Notes under the pieces: generated by a model
The model's database searches: none
Seen by the model: only the letters and a program-made list of their open reading frames with translations
Told to the model about the DNA's origin: nothing
NCBI RefSeq assembly: GCF_001422365.1
Contig: NZ_LMMT01000011.1
Location: 124,724-188,723 of the forward strand
Length of the DNA: 64,000 nt
Direction: 5' to 3'
Source: Pseudorhodoferax sp. Leaf265
Lineage (GTDB): Bacteria > Pseudomonadota > Gammaproteobacteria > Burkholderiales > Burkholderiaceae_C
Shown here: piece after piece, positions 29,294-38,526 of the stretch
Position numbering within the stretch: the stretch's first letter is position 1
Layout: each line of letters opens with the position of its first letter
Translations under genes and position numbers: made by a program

Positions 29294-30772
29294 ATGCATC
29301 TTTGCAACCTCTCCGGCGTCGTGCTCGCAGCAGGCATGGCCGCCGGCTGCGCCGTTGGCCCGCAGTACATCCCGCCAGCAACTCCGCAGGCGAGCCGCTA
29401 TATCGGCCAGGCAGGGCCGGCGCCTTTGGGACCACAGGCCACGGCCGAACTCGCCAACTGGTGGCAGCGCTTCGACGACCCGTTGCTGGCCCGTTTCGTC
29501 ACCATGGCGCTGGAGCAGAACCTGGAACTCTCGCTGGCGCAGGCGCGTGTGGAACAGGCCCGCGCCGGGGTCGGGGCGGCGGATGCAGCACTGCTGCCAT
29601 CCGGGGCGTTCCAGGGCTCCGTTGCGCGGGCCTACCAGTCCGTGGAAACACCGCTGGGAAGAGTGCTCGACAGCACACCGGGCTTCGACCGGTGGGGCAA
29701 TGCCTATGAGATCGGGGTGGGCGCGAGCTGGGAACTCGACGTTTTCGGGGGGCTCCGACGCAGCCGGGAGGCCGCACTGGCCGACTACCAGGCCTCTCAG
29801 GCCGGGGCCGTGGCCGCACGGCTGGCCATCGCCGCGCAGACTGCCGACACCTACATCGCCATCCGAAGCCTGCAGTCGCGCCTGGACATCGCGGCGCAAC
29901 AGGTCCAGACGCAAGCCGGGTTGCTGGCGCGCGTGCGCCGGCTGTTCGAGAACGGCATCGCGGCCCGATACCAGGTGCGGCAAACCGAGGGCGCGCTGGC
30001 ACGCGTGCAGGCCACCGTTCCGGCGCTGCAGGCCAGTCTCGATGCGGCGATGAATGCGCTGGACGTGGTGCTTGGCGCCGCCCCCGGCACGCACCGCAAG
30101 GCACTCCAGGCGGCTGCGCCGATCCCCCCGGCCCCGCGCATCGGCGACATGGGGTCGCCTGCCGACCTGCTCACGAGGCGGCCGGACCTGATCGCGGCAG
30201 AGCGCCGCCTGGCAGCCAGCAACGCCCGGATCGGGGAGGCCATGGCCGAGTACTACCCCAAGGTGTCCTTGAGCGGCATGCTCGGGAGCGCGACGACGAT
30301 CGCCAGCGGCAACCTGCTGACGGCCGGCGCGAGCCAGTCGGCCGGCGTCTTCGGGCTGCGGTGGCGGCTGTTCGACTTCGGGCGCATCGACGCGCAGATC
30401 CAGCTGGCCAGGGGCCGGGACGCCGAGGCCCTGGCCGGCTACCGCCAGGCCGTGCTGCGTGCCACCGAGGACGTCGAGAACGCGTTCTCCGCGCTCGCCA
30501 ACCGGTCGGAACAGGCCGAACGCCTGTCCCAGGCCGTGGATGCCCTGTCCCAGGCCAGGGCTTCCTCGTCCGCCGCCTACCAGCGCGGGACCGCGAGCCT
30601 GATCGAGGTGCTGCAGGCCGATGAATCCGTGCTCCAGGCAGCGGACGCGAGGGCGCAGGCGCAGGCCGACACGGCCCGTGCAGTCGTCGCGGCTTTCAGG
30701 GCGCTGGGCGGCGGCTGGCAGCCGGCTTCGGGCGCCGCCGTCGCAGGGGGCGCAACCAACGCGGTGCAGTAG
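29294..30772 (+). CDS. NodT-family outer-membrane efflux lipoprotein
   Basis: A 492-residue TolC-like outer-membrane factor. Signal and lipobox end in AAGC (Cys19) followed by AVGPQY. Two OEP repeats show the typical NWWQRFDDPLLARFVTMALEQNLELSLAQARVEQAR and LLTRRPDLIAAERRLAASNARIGEAMAEYYPKVSL. Long amphipathic helices form the periplasmic tunnel. With the adaptor and pump on the other strand it completes a tripartite exporter. A tail of about 20 Ala/Gly-rich residues is unremarkable. Confidence 0.94.
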   Translation: MHLCNLSGVVLAAGMAAGCAVGPQYIPPATPQASRYIGQAGPAPLGPQATAELANWWQRFDDPLLARFVTMALEQNLELSLAQARVEQARAGVGAADAALLPSGAFQGSVARAYQSVETPLGRVLDSTPGFDRWGNAYEIGVGASWELDVFGGLRRSREAALADYQASQAGAVAARLAIAAQTADTYIAIRSLQSRLDIAAQQVQTQAGLLARVRRLFENGIAARYQVRQTEGALARVQATVPALQASLDAAMNALDVVLGAAPGTHRKALQAAAPIPPAPRIGDMGSPADLLTRRPDLIAAERRLAASNARIGEAMAEYYPKVSLSGMLGSATTIASGNLLTAGASQSAGVFGLRWRLFDFGRIDAQIQLARGRDAEALAGYRQAVLRATEDVENAFSALANRSEQAERLSQAVDALSQARASSSAAYQRGTASLIEVLQADESVLQAADARAQAQADTARAVVAAFRALGGGWQPASGAAVAGGATNAVQ

Positions 30773-30808
30773 CCGCCCAGCGGCAGGGCACGCCGATGCA
30801 CTGCATGC

Positions 30809-30836
30809 ATCAATTCTTCCAAACCTTGCAATTCAC
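30809..30836 (+). promoter_or_regulatory. LysR-type site, copy 1 (polycarboxylate regulon)
   Basis: ATCAAT, 12 bases, TGCAATTCAC (30827-30836). The same two blocks at the same spacing occur at 35333-35360 and 42638-42665. It lies 65 bases upstream of the hydratase start codon. Confidence 0.7.
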
Positions 30837-30900
30837 ACAGGAACGGCGCCATCCGAGACTTCACTGAAGGCTGCAGGTGCAGTCCAGCTTGGAGATCCAA

Positions 30901-31758
30901 TTGAGCACCGAAGTTGAAGCGTGGGCAGCGTGGGTGGGACGCAGCGAGACCGTGGAGGACACGGTCACCCCCGTGCCCCTGGTGGCCCTGACCGCCACAC
31001 TGGACCACCCGGCAGCCCTGGTGGCCGCAGGCACGGCGCTGCCGCCGCTGTGGCACTGGCTGTACTTCCTGCCCATGCACCGCCAATCGGAGATCGGCGC
31101 CGACGGGCACGCCAGGCGCGGCGGCTTCCTGCCGCCGGTGCCGCTGCCACGCCGCATGTGGGCGGGGAGCCAGTTCACCTTCCATGCGCCCATCCGCGTC
31201 GGTGACACCATCGCACGCACCTCCACGATCGACGACGTGCGCAGCAAGTCCGGCCGCACCGGCCAGCTCGTGTTCGTGAAGGTGCGCCATGAGGTGCGCT
31301 GCAACGGCGCCGCCGCGCCGGCGCTCGTGGAGTTCCACGACATCGTCTACCGCGAGGCCCAGCGGCCCGACGACGTGGCGCCGCCGCCCGCGGCCGCGCA
31401 GAAGGGCGCCTGGCGCCGCGAGATCGTGCCCGACGACGTGCTGCTGTTCCGCTACTCCGCGCTGACCTTCAACGGCCACCGCATCCACTACGACCGCAAG
31501 TACGTCACCGAGGTGGAAGGCTACCCCGGCCTCATCGTGCACGGCCCGCTGATCGCCACCCTGCTCATGGACCTGCTGCGCCGCCAGCTGCCCGATGCCG
31601 ATGTGGCGGATTTCCGCTTCAAGGCCGTGCGCCCGACCTTCGACCTGCACCCCTTCCATGTGAACGGCCAGCTGCAGGCCGACGGCAAGACCGTGCGCCT
31701 GTGGGCCAGCGACCACGAAGGCTGGCTGACCATGGATGCCACGGCCACGCTGCGCTGA
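30901..31758 (+). CDS. MaoC/HTD2-type acyl-CoA hydratase (mesaconyl-CoA hydratase-like)
   Basis: A 285-residue double hot-dog protein of the FAS1-like dehydratase/mesaconyl-C4-CoA hydratase group. The C-terminal hot dog carries the catalytic pattern FRYSALTFNGHRIHYDRKY, and the N-terminal one PLPRRMWAGSQFTFHAPIRVGDTI. I choose TTG 30901 as start since GGAG lies six bases upstream; the family begins at about this residue (STEVEAWAAWVGR). GTG 30877 is an alternative. It is followed by a CoA-transferase and a lyase gene in one operon, so it likely adds water to the CoA ester that the CaiB protein makes. Confidence 0.87.
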   Translation: MSTEVEAWAAWVGRSETVEDTVTPVPLVALTATLDHPAALVAAGTALPPLWHWLYFLPMHRQSEIGADGHARRGGFLPPVPLPRRMWAGSQFTFHAPIRVGDTIARTSTIDDVRSKSGRTGQLVFVKVRHEVRCNGAAAPALVEFHDIVYREAQRPDDVAPPPAAAQKGAWRREIVPDDVLLFRYSALTFNGHRIHYDRKYVTEVEGYPGLIVHGPLIATLLMDLLRRQLPDADVADFRFKAVRPTFDLHPFHVNGQLQADGKTVRLWASDHEGWLTMDATATLR

Positions 31759-31769
31759 CAAGGACCACC

Positions 31770-32960
31770 ATGCAACCCCTCAAGGGCATCACCGTCGTCA
31801 CGCTCGAACACGCCATCGCGGCGCCGTTCGCCACCCGCCAGCTCGCCGACCTGGGCGCGCGCGTCATCAAGATCGAACGTCCTGGCAGCGGGGACTTCGC
31901 GCGCGGCTACGACCAGCGCGTGCGCGGCCTGGCCTCGCACTTCGTCTGGACCAACCGCTCCAAGGAAAGCCTGACGCTGGACGTCAAGCATCCCGAGGCG
32001 GCGAAGGTGCTCGAACGCCTGGTGCTGGAGAAGGCCGACGTGGTGGTGCAGAACCTCGCACCCGGCGCCGCCGCACGGCTGGGCATGGGCTATGACACCT
32101 TGTCGCAGCGCAAGAGCGGCCTGATCGTCTGCGACATCTCCGGCTACGGCGACGACCCGGTGCACCCCGGCCCCTACCGCGACAAGAAGGCCTACGACCT
32201 GCTGATCCAGAGCGAGGCCGGCTTCGTCTCCGTGACGGGCACGCCCGAAGAGCCCTGCAAGGCGGGCCCGTCCATCGCCGACATCGCGGCCGGCATGTAT
32301 GCGTACACCAACATCCTGGCCGCGCTGATGCAGCGCAGCCAGACCGGCCAGGGCCAGCGCATCGACATCTCCATGCTCGAATCGCTGGCCGAGTGGACCA
32401 GCTACCCGCTGTACTACGCCTTCGAGGGTGCCGCGCCACCGCCGCGCACAGGCGCCAGCCACGCCACCATCTACCCGTACGGCCCCTTCCCGGCCGGCGA
32501 CGGCGGCACCGTGATGCTGGGGCTGCAGAACGAGCGCGAGTGGGTGAGCTTCTGCGAGAAGGTGCTGCAGCAACCCGCATTGGCCACCGACCCGCGCTTC
32601 ACCGCCAACTTCAAGCGCGTGGCCGAGCGCGATGCGCTGCGCCGGATCATCGTGGACGCGTTTGCCTCGCTCACCGCCGCGCAGGTGGTCCAGCGGCTGG
32701 AGCAGGCGCAGATCGCCAACGCCCAGGTCAACACCATGGCCGAGGTCTGGACGCATCCGCAGCTGAAGGCCCGCGGCCGCTGGACCGAGGTCGGCTCGCC
32801 GCAGGGCCCGCTGCCCGCCATGCTGCCGCCCGGCAGCTGGAACACCGGCCCGCGCATGGACCCGGTGCCGGCCCTGGGCCAGCACACCGACGCCATCCTG
32901 GCCGAACTCGGCTACGCCAGCGGCGACATCGCCGCGCTGCGCGCCGCGCAAGCCATCTAG
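31770..32960 (+). CDS. CaiB/BaiF-family CoA-transferase
   Basis: A 396-residue family III CoA-transferase, moving CoA from a donor to an organic acid. N-terminal PLKGITVVTLEHAIAAPFATRQLADLGARVIKIE is the family start; the acyl-anhydride Asp143 lies in KKAYDLLIQSEAG, and SIADIAAGMYAYTNILAAL follows. An interlocked dimer is typical. The ATG at 31770 has AAGGA upstream, 11 bases after the hydratase stop. By context the acceptor acid may be mesaconate, itaconate or another C4-C6 dicarboxylate. Confidence 0.93.
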   Translation: MQPLKGITVVTLEHAIAAPFATRQLADLGARVIKIERPGSGDFARGYDQRVRGLASHFVWTNRSKESLTLDVKHPEAAKVLERLVLEKADVVVQNLAPGAAARLGMGYDTLSQRKSGLIVCDISGYGDDPVHPGPYRDKKAYDLLIQSEAGFVSVTGTPEEPCKAGPSIADIAAGMYAYTNILAALMQRSQTGQGQRIDISMLESLAEWTSYPLYYAFEGAAPPPRTGASHATIYPYGPFPAGDGGTVMLGLQNEREWVSFCEKVLQQPALATDPRFTANFKRVAERDALRRIIVDAFASLTAAQVVQRLEQAQIANAQVNTMAEVWTHPQLKARGRWTEVGSPQGPLPAMLPPGSWNTGPRMDPVPALGQHTDAILAELGYASGDIAALRAAQAI

Positions 32961-32987
32961 TCAACCCCATTCCCACCAGAGGCCACC

Positions 32988-34334
32988 ATGGCAGCCACCA
33001 TCATCGATTCCCGGATCTTCGGCGACATGTTCAGCGACGCGCGCATGCGCGCCGTCTGGTCCGACGAGAACCGCACCGCCAAGTACCTGGACATCGAGCG
33101 CGCCCTGGCCAAGGTGCAGGGGCGCCTGGGCATCATCCCGCAGGAGGCCGCCGATGAGATCGTGCGCAACTGCGAGCTCTCGCAGATCGACTGGGCCCAG
33201 CTCAAGGCCAAGACCGAGCAGATCGGCTACCCCATCATCGCGGTGGTCAACCAGATCAACGCCAACTGCCGCGACAAGCTCGGCGAGTACTGCCACTGGG
33301 GCGCCACCACGCAAGACATCACCGACACCGCAGCGGTGCTGCAGATGCGCGAGGGCCTGGCACTGGTCGAGCAGGACCTGGACGAGATCGGTGACGCGCT
33401 GGCCGCGCTGGCGAAGAAGTACCGCGACACGCCGGTCATCGGCCGTTCCAACCTGCAGCAGGCCACGCCCATCACCTTCGGCTACAAGATGGCCAGCATC
33501 CTCGCGGGCATCGACCGCCACCGCGAGCGGCTGCAGCAGCTGAAGCCGCGCGTGCTGATGGGCGAGTTCGGCGGCGCCTCGGGCACGCTGTCCTCGCTGG
33601 AGAAGGGCGCGATGGAGACCCAGGCCGGCCTGATGCAGGAGCTGGGCCTGGCCCAGCCGCTGATCTCCTGGCACACGGTGCGCGACACCATTGCCGAGGT
33701 CGGCGCCTTCCTCGGCCTGGTCGGCGGCTCGCTGGGCAAGATCGCGATGGATGTGAAGCTCATGATGCAGACCGAGGTGGCCGAGGTGTTCGAGCCCTTC
33801 GCGCCCGGGCGCGGCTCCTCGTCCACCATGCCGCAGAAACGCAACCCGATCTCGTGCCTGTACATCCACGCCAACATCTCGGTGGCACGCCAGCATGCGG
33901 CCGCGCTGATGGACGCGATGGTGGCCGACCACGAGCGCTCCACCGGCCCGTGGGAGATCGAATGGGTGTCGCTGCCCGATATCTTCTGCCTGATGTCAGG
34001 CGCGCTCAAGCAGACCAAGTTCATCCTGAAGGGCCTGGAGGTGGACGCGGGCCGCATGCGCGCCAACATCGCCCTCACCAACGGCCTCGTGATGTCCGAG
34101 GCCGTGATGATGGGCCTGGGCCCCTACATCGGCCGCGAGTATGCGCACGACCTGGTGTACGACCTGTGCCGCGAGGCCATCGCCAAGGACCGCCCGCTGA
34201 TCGAGATCCTGGCCGTGCATCCCGAGATCACCAAACACGTCACGCGCGCACAGCTCGAAGCCATGTGCGAGCCGGCCAATCACCTGGGCCAGGCCGGCGT
34301 GATGGTGGACCGCGTGCTGGCCGCACGCCGCTGA
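32988..34334 (+). CDS. Fumarase/aspartase-superfamily lyase (CMLE/ADSL-like)
   Basis: A 448-residue homotetramer-type lyase. Family motifs are HWGATTQDITDT (103-114) and the flexible signature GRGSSSTMPQKRNPIS (274-289). Length and motif wording are closest to adenylosuccinate lyase/3-carboxymuconate cycloisomerase-like proteins. Placed after a CoA-transferase and hydratase it should eliminate or isomerise a polycarboxylate rather than make purines. Start ATG 32988, 27 bases after the preceding stop. It converges with the LysR gene. Confidence 0.9.
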   Translation: MAATIIDSRIFGDMFSDARMRAVWSDENRTAKYLDIERALAKVQGRLGIIPQEAADEIVRNCELSQIDWAQLKAKTEQIGYPIIAVVNQINANCRDKLGEYCHWGATTQDITDTAAVLQMREGLALVEQDLDEIGDALAALAKKYRDTPVIGRSNLQQATPITFGYKMASILAGIDRHRERLQQLKPRVLMGEFGGASGTLSSLEKGAMETQAGLMQELGLAQPLISWHTVRDTIAEVGAFLGLVGGSLGKIAMDVKLMMQTEVAEVFEPFAPGRGSSSTMPQKRNPISCLYIHANISVARQHAAALMDAMVADHERSTGPWEIEWVSLPDIFCLMSGALKQTKFILKGLEVDAGRMRANIALTNGLVMSEAVMMGLGPYIGREYAHDLVYDLCREAIAKDRPLIEILAVHPEITKHVTRAQLEAMCEPANHLGQAGVMVDRVLAARR

Positions 34335-34359
34335 CCCACCCGCGCGGCCCCGGCCCGCG

Positions 34360-35292
34360 TCATGCGCCGGGCGCCCGGGGCCTGGCCACCTGCTGGCGCT
34401 TGCCCTTCATCTCCAGGAAGAACGCGTAGATCTGCTGCGCCGCCGGCGACAGGGGCCGGCCCTTGCGCCGGATCAGGCCCACCTTGCGCGTGACCACCGG
34501 GTCCACCAGCGGCACGCTGACCAGCAGCGGGTGGTCCGCGCCCGGCATGGCCAGCGAGGGCACCGCCGCCACCCCCAGCCCCGCCTCGACCAGGCCCAGC
34601 ATGGTCGTCACGTGCTGCGCCTCGTAGATGGCCTCGGGCCGCCCCGGCAGGCCCGCCAGCGCCTGGTCCAGCAGCAGGCGGTTGCCCGAGCTCTTGCTGA
34701 CGGAGATGAAGTCGAACTGCGCCAGCTCGGCCCAGCCCACCTTGCGCTTCTTGGCCAGCGCGTGGTCCCGGCGGCAGGCTGCCACGAAGCGCTCTTCCAA
34801 CAACGGCGTGAACTCGATGTCGGGCTCCTGGCTGCCGATGAAGTTCAGCCCGAAATCGGCCTCGCTGCGCGCCACGGCGGCCAGCACGTCGTTCGCACCC
34901 GCATCGAACACCTTGACGCGGATCTTGGGGTAGCGCTCGCGGTAGCGCGACACCACCTGCGACAGGTAGTAGTAGACCGTGGACGGCACGCAGGCGATGG
35001 TCACCTCGCCCATGCGCGTGCCCGCGACGCCGCGGATGCCGAGCAGCGTGTTGTCCAGGTCGTCCAGCAGCTGCTGGACCTTGCGGTCGAAGTCGCGGCC
35101 CACGGCCGTGAGGCTGACCTTGCGCGTGGTGCGCTCCAGCAGCTTGACGCCCAGCGCCTCCTCCAGCTTCTCGATGCGCCGGCTGAAGGCAGGCTGCGAG
35201 ACGTGCAGTGCATCCGCCGCCTTGCGGAAGCTGGACAACTCTGCCACCGTGCGGAAGGCCTGCAGGTCGTTGAGGTTGAAGTTGATGGCCAT
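34360..35292 (-). CDS. LysR-family regulator of the polycarboxylate regulon
   Basis: A 310-residue LysR regulator. Helix-turn-helix at residues 8-65 (LQAFRTVAELSSFRKAADALHVSQPAFSRRIEKLEEALG). Substrate-binding domain 95-300. It is divergent from the Bug receptor gene at 35433. The shared pattern (ATCAAT, 12 bases, TGCAATTCAC) in the gap between them recurs before the hydratase operon and before the PrpF-Bug fusion, so it probably controls all three units. Confidence 0.93.
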   Translation of the reverse strand: MAINFNLNDLQAFRTVAELSSFRKAADALHVSQPAFSRRIEKLEEALGVKLLERTTRKVSLTAVGRDFDRKVQQLLDDLDNTLLGIRGVAGTRMGEVTIACVPSTVYYYLSQVVSRYRERYPKIRVKVFDAGANDVLAAVARSEADFGLNFIGSQEPDIEFTPLLEERFVAACRRDHALAKKRKVGWAELAQFDFISVSKSSGNRLLLDQALAGLPGRPEAIYEAQHVTTMLGLVEAGLGVAAVPSLAMPGADHPLLVSVPLVDPVVTRKVGLIRRKGRPLSPAAQQIYAFFLEMKGKRQQVARPRAPGA

Positions 35293-35329
35293 GTCGGGGG
35301 CGATGGGCTGGTTTCAGTGATAGGTAGTG

Positions 35330-35360
35330 TGCATCAATCGTTCGGAAAGATGCAATTCAC
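35330..35360 (+). promoter_or_regulatory. LysR-type site, copy 2, between lysR and the Bug receptor
   Basis: TGCATC (35330-35335), 13 bases, GATGCA (35349-35354) is a perfect inverted repeat. It is also part of the shared ATCAAT (35333-35338), 12 bases, TGCAATTCAC (35351-35360) pattern. It lies 38 bases upstream of the lysR start codon and 72 upstream of the receptor start. Confidence 0.75.
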
Positions 35361-35432
35361 AACAGGGCGTCGCCGCCCGACCATTGCGGTCGTTCTCACG
35401 CACATCCATCACCCATCCACCGGAGTAGACAA

Positions 35433-36407
35433 ATGAAGTTGCAGCCCAACCGACTGATCTGGAGCCTCACCGCCGCCGCCGCGCTGCTGGCCTGCGGCAG
35501 CGCCGCGGCCGCCTGGCCCGAGAAGACCATCACCATCGTCGTGCCCACCTCGGCCGGCGGTGCCAACGATGCCATGGCCCGCACCATCGGCCAGGCGCTC
35601 GGCGTGGCGCTCAAGCAGAGTGTGATCGTGGAGAACAAGGCCGGGGCCAATGGCGCCATCGCGAGCGAGTACGTCAAGCGCGCCGCGCCCGACGGCTACA
35701 CGCTGATGCTGGGCTACATCGCCACGCACGCGATGAACCCTGCGCTGCAGAAGCTGCGCTACGACCCCGTCGCCGACTTCGAGCCGGTGGCGATGGTGGG
35801 ATCCTCGGCCACGCTGATGGTGGCCGGCCCCAAGGTCAAGGCCAACAACGCCAAGGAACTGGTCGCCCAGCTCAAGGCCGGCAAGGAACCGGGAAACTAT
35901 GCCTCGGCCGGCAACGGTACCGCACCGCACTTCGCCGCCGAGATGTTCAAGCTGTCCACCGGCGTGGACATGCTGCATGTGCCGTACAAGGGCTCCGCCC
36001 CGGCCGTGAACGACACCGTGGCGGGCCAGACGCAGGTGATGTTCCCCAGCCTCTTCACGGCCATGAGCTTCGTGAAGAACGGCCAGCTCAAGGCCCTGGG
36101 CGTTGCAGGCGCCAAGCGTTCGGAACTGCTGCCCAATGTGCCGACGCTGGCCGAGCAAGGCATCGAGGGGGTGGACGTCTCGCAGTGGTACGCCTTCTTC
36201 GCGCCGGCCAGGACACCCGCGCCCGTCGTCGAGCAGCTCAACGCCACGCTGAACAAGATCCTGGCCGACAAGACCGTGATCAAGCGGCTGGTCGAACACG
36301 GCGCCGAGGTGGAGACCATGACGGTGCCGCAGATGCGCAGCTTCATGGCCAACGAGCAGGTGAAGTGGAAGAAGGTCGTGCAGGCCGCCGGTCTGAAAGC
36401 GGACTGA
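35433..36407 (+). CDS. Bug-family tripartite-tricarboxylate receptor
   Basis: A 324-residue periplasmic receptor of the TctC/Bug family. Signal peptide residues 1-27 end in AAA. The mature chain starts WPEKTITIVVPTSAGGANDAMARTIGQALG; VIVENKAGANGAIASEYVKRAAPDGYTLM and the C-terminal YAFFAPARTPAPVVEQLN are hallmarks. It is a close relative of the C-terminal half of the fusion at 42695 (shared GYxATHAMNPALQKLxYDPVADF), closer to it than to the receptor at 41628. A porin follows 3 bases later, matching a carboxylate uptake route across both membranes. Confidence 0.95.
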   Translation: MKLQPNRLIWSLTAAAALLACGSAAAAWPEKTITIVVPTSAGGANDAMARTIGQALGVALKQSVIVENKAGANGAIASEYVKRAAPDGYTLMLGYIATHAMNPALQKLRYDPVADFEPVAMVGSSATLMVAGPKVKANNAKELVAQLKAGKEPGNYASAGNGTAPHFAAEMFKLSTGVDMLHVPYKGSAPAVNDTVAGQTQVMFPSLFTAMSFVKNGQLKALGVAGAKRSELLPNVPTLAEQGIEGVDVSQWYAFFAPARTPAPVVEQLNATLNKILADKTVIKRLVEHGAEVETMTVPQMRSFMANEQVKWKKVVQAAGLKAD

Positions 36408-36410
36408 GCC

Positions 36411-37517
36411 ATGTGCATCCACGCCCCCGACGTCTCCCCGCGCAGCATGCGCCTGGCACCCGCGGCATTGGCGGCCCTGTGTGCAATCGCGGCCGACGGC
36501 GCGCAGGCCCAGAGCAGCGTGCGGCTCTACGGCATCGTCGACCTGTCCATGCGCCGGGCCAGCGGCCTGAACGAGTTCACGCCCAGCGCGACATCGGCCA
36601 CCGTCATGTCCAGCGGCGTCAACAACACCAGCCGCTGGGGCCTGCGCGTGCAGGAAGACCTGGGCGACGGCTTCAGCGCGCAAGCGCAGCTGGAATCGGG
36701 CATCAACGCCAAGACCGGCGCACCCGTCAGCTCCACCATGTACTTCGACCGCCAGTCCTGGGTGGGCCTGGGCAGCCGCTGGGGCCTGGTCAGCATGGGC
36801 CGCCAGACCAGCCTGCTGGCCGACGCGATCTCGCCGATCGACCCGCTCGGCATGCGCCTGGCGAGCTTCAACCCCAGCGTCAACGTCGCGGCGCTGAGCC
36901 AGCACCAGCTCGGCGTGGGCTTTGGCGCCAGCGGCTCGGCCACGGCCGCGTACCGGCTCAACAACAGCGTGAAGTACACCGGCGACTTCGCTGGCGTCAA
37001 CGTCCGCGTGATGCACAGCTTCGGCGACGTGGCCGGCGACAGCCATGCCTCGGACTCCACAGGCGTGGGCCTGGGCTACAAGCTCGGCCAGCTGCAGCTG
37101 TCGGCGGCGCACCAGCGCTTTCGCAACGACGACGACACGCTGGGCCTGCGCGGCAGCGTGCTCGGCGCGGCCTACACCTTCGCGGGTGGCACGCGGCTGG
37201 CCGGCATCTTCGGGCGCAGCCACGCCGAGACGACCGCCACGGCGCGCACCACCCTGCGCACGCTGGGCCTGGGCGCCACGGTGCCCGTGGGCGCGCTGGT
37301 GGAACTGACGCTGGCCCACTACCGCGTGGATCGCGGACGCAGTGCGCGCGCCGACGACGGCTACGGCCGCACCGTGGCCTTCGCGGAGTACAAGCTCTCG
37401 CGGCGCAGCATGGTGTACGCCGAGGCCGACCACACGCGCTGGCATGGCGGCTTCCAGGGCGCGGCCAACAAGTCCAAGGCCACGGGCGTGAGCCTGGGGG
37501 TGCGCCACAGCTTCTGA
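36411..37517 (+). CDS. Gram-negative trimeric porin
   Basis: A 368-residue outer-membrane beta-barrel of the Burkholderiales porin family. Signal peptide residues about 11-33 end in AQA (a start at residue 12 is also possible); the barrel opens with SSVRLYGIVDLSMRR and includes SRWGLRVQEDLGDGF and YFDRQSWVGLGSRWGLVSMGRQ. The last residue is Phe, as needed for Bam-driven insertion. It is three bases downstream of the Bug receptor, so the two are cotranscribed and likely serve the same polycarboxylate ligand. Confidence 0.92.
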   Translation: MCIHAPDVSPRSMRLAPAALAALCAIAADGAQAQSSVRLYGIVDLSMRRASGLNEFTPSATSATVMSSGVNNTSRWGLRVQEDLGDGFSAQAQLESGINAKTGAPVSSTMYFDRQSWVGLGSRWGLVSMGRQTSLLADAISPIDPLGMRLASFNPSVNVAALSQHQLGVGFGASGSATAAYRLNNSVKYTGDFAGVNVRVMHSFGDVAGDSHASDSTGVGLGYKLGQLQLSAAHQRFRNDDDTLGLRGSVLGAAYTFAGGTRLAGIFGRSHAETTATARTTLRTLGLGATVPVGALVELTLAHYRVDRGRSARADDGYGRTVAFAEYKLSRRSMVYAEADHTRWHGGFQGAANKSKATGVSLGVRHSF

Positions 37518-37545
37518 GGGCGGGGCCGCCTGCCAGAATCCGGGC

Positions 37546-38511
37546 ATGGAACTGCGCCAGCTGCGTTACTTCGTGCAGATCGTCGAGTCGGGCTCGATGA
37601 GCCGCGCCGCGCTCGAACTCGACATGGTCCAGTCCGCGCTGAGCCAGCAGGTCGGCCGGCTGGAGGGCGAGCTCGCCACGCGGCTGCTGCAGCGCACGCC
37701 GCAGGGCGTCTCCCCCACCGAGGCGGGCCTGGCCTTCCTGCGCGAGGCGCGGCTCACGCTGCGCCATGCCGAGCAGGCCGCGCGCGCGGCGCAACAGGCG
37801 CGGCTGGCGGGCAGCGTGAGCATCGGCCTGGCGCCCACCACCTCGGCCATGCTCGGCCTGCCGCTCATGCAGGCCATGCGCACCCGCTACCCGGACGTGC
37901 GGCTGCACATGGTCGAGGGCATGTCCGGCCACCTGGCGGCCATGCTGCGCGCGCAGGAGCTGGACCTGGCCGTGCTGTTCGGCCACCGCCCGGACCTGCT
38001 GGAACTGCGCCAGCCCGCCGAGAGCGCGGGGCGCCGCTGGCAGGTGCAGGCGCTGGTGGAGGAAGACCTGTTCCTCGTGCGCGGCAGCGCATCCGCCCCC
38101 CTGCCCGCCACGCTGGCCATCCAGGCCCTGCGCGGCGAGCCGCTGATCCTGCCGACCGGACCGCACGGCCTGCGCAGCACGCTGGACGCCGCCTTCGCGC
38201 GTGCCGGCATCGCGCCCACCATCGCGCTGGAGGTCGATTCGCTGGCCATGGTGATGGCGGCGGTCGATGCCGGCCTGGGCTCCACGGTGCAGCCCTGGGC
38301 CGCGCTGGGCCGCTACCCCGACGCGCTGCAGCGCTTTCGCACCGCACGGCTGGACGACCCGGCCGCGCGCCGCGTGAACCTGCTGTGCAGCCGCGCCGAC
38401 GACGAGCTGCCGCCGGCCTGCCTGGCGGCGCGGGGCGTGGTGCGCGACTGCGTGCGCGAACTGGCGGACAGCGGACGCTGGCAGGGTGTGGCCATCGTCC
38501 ACGGTGAATGA
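37546..38511 (+). CDS. tcuR: LysR-family regulator, probable TcuR
   Basis: A 321-residue LysR-type regulator. Helix-turn-helix at residues 1-62 (MELRQLRYFVQIVESGSMSRAALELDMVQSALSQQVGRLEGEL). The ligand domain follows. It lies upstream of tcuA/tcuB and is likely the TcuR-type activator of tricarballylate genes. A palindrome ATCAC-N5-GTGAT at 38841, with T-N11-A spacing, is a candidate site. It starts 28 bases after the porin gene. Confidence 0.85.
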   Translation: MELRQLRYFVQIVESGSMSRAALELDMVQSALSQQVGRLEGELATRLLQRTPQGVSPTEAGLAFLREARLTLRHAEQAARAAQQARLAGSVSIGLAPTTSAMLGLPLMQAMRTRYPDVRLHMVEGMSGHLAAMLRAQELDLAVLFGHRPDLLELRQPAESAGRRWQVQALVEEDLFLVRGSASAPLPATLAIQALRGEPLILPTGPHGLRSTLDAAFARAGIAPTIALEVDSLAMVMAAVDAGLGSTVQPWAALGRYPDALQRFRTARLDDPAARRVNLLCSRADDELPPACLAARGVVRDCVRELADSGRWQGVAIVHGE

Positions 38512-38526
38512 ATCGACCCCGACGGC

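Noticed and set aside
30877-30900. Earlier GTG start for the MaoC-type hydratase
   Set aside because: It has no ribosome site; TTG 30901 has GGAG six bases upstream and fits the family start.
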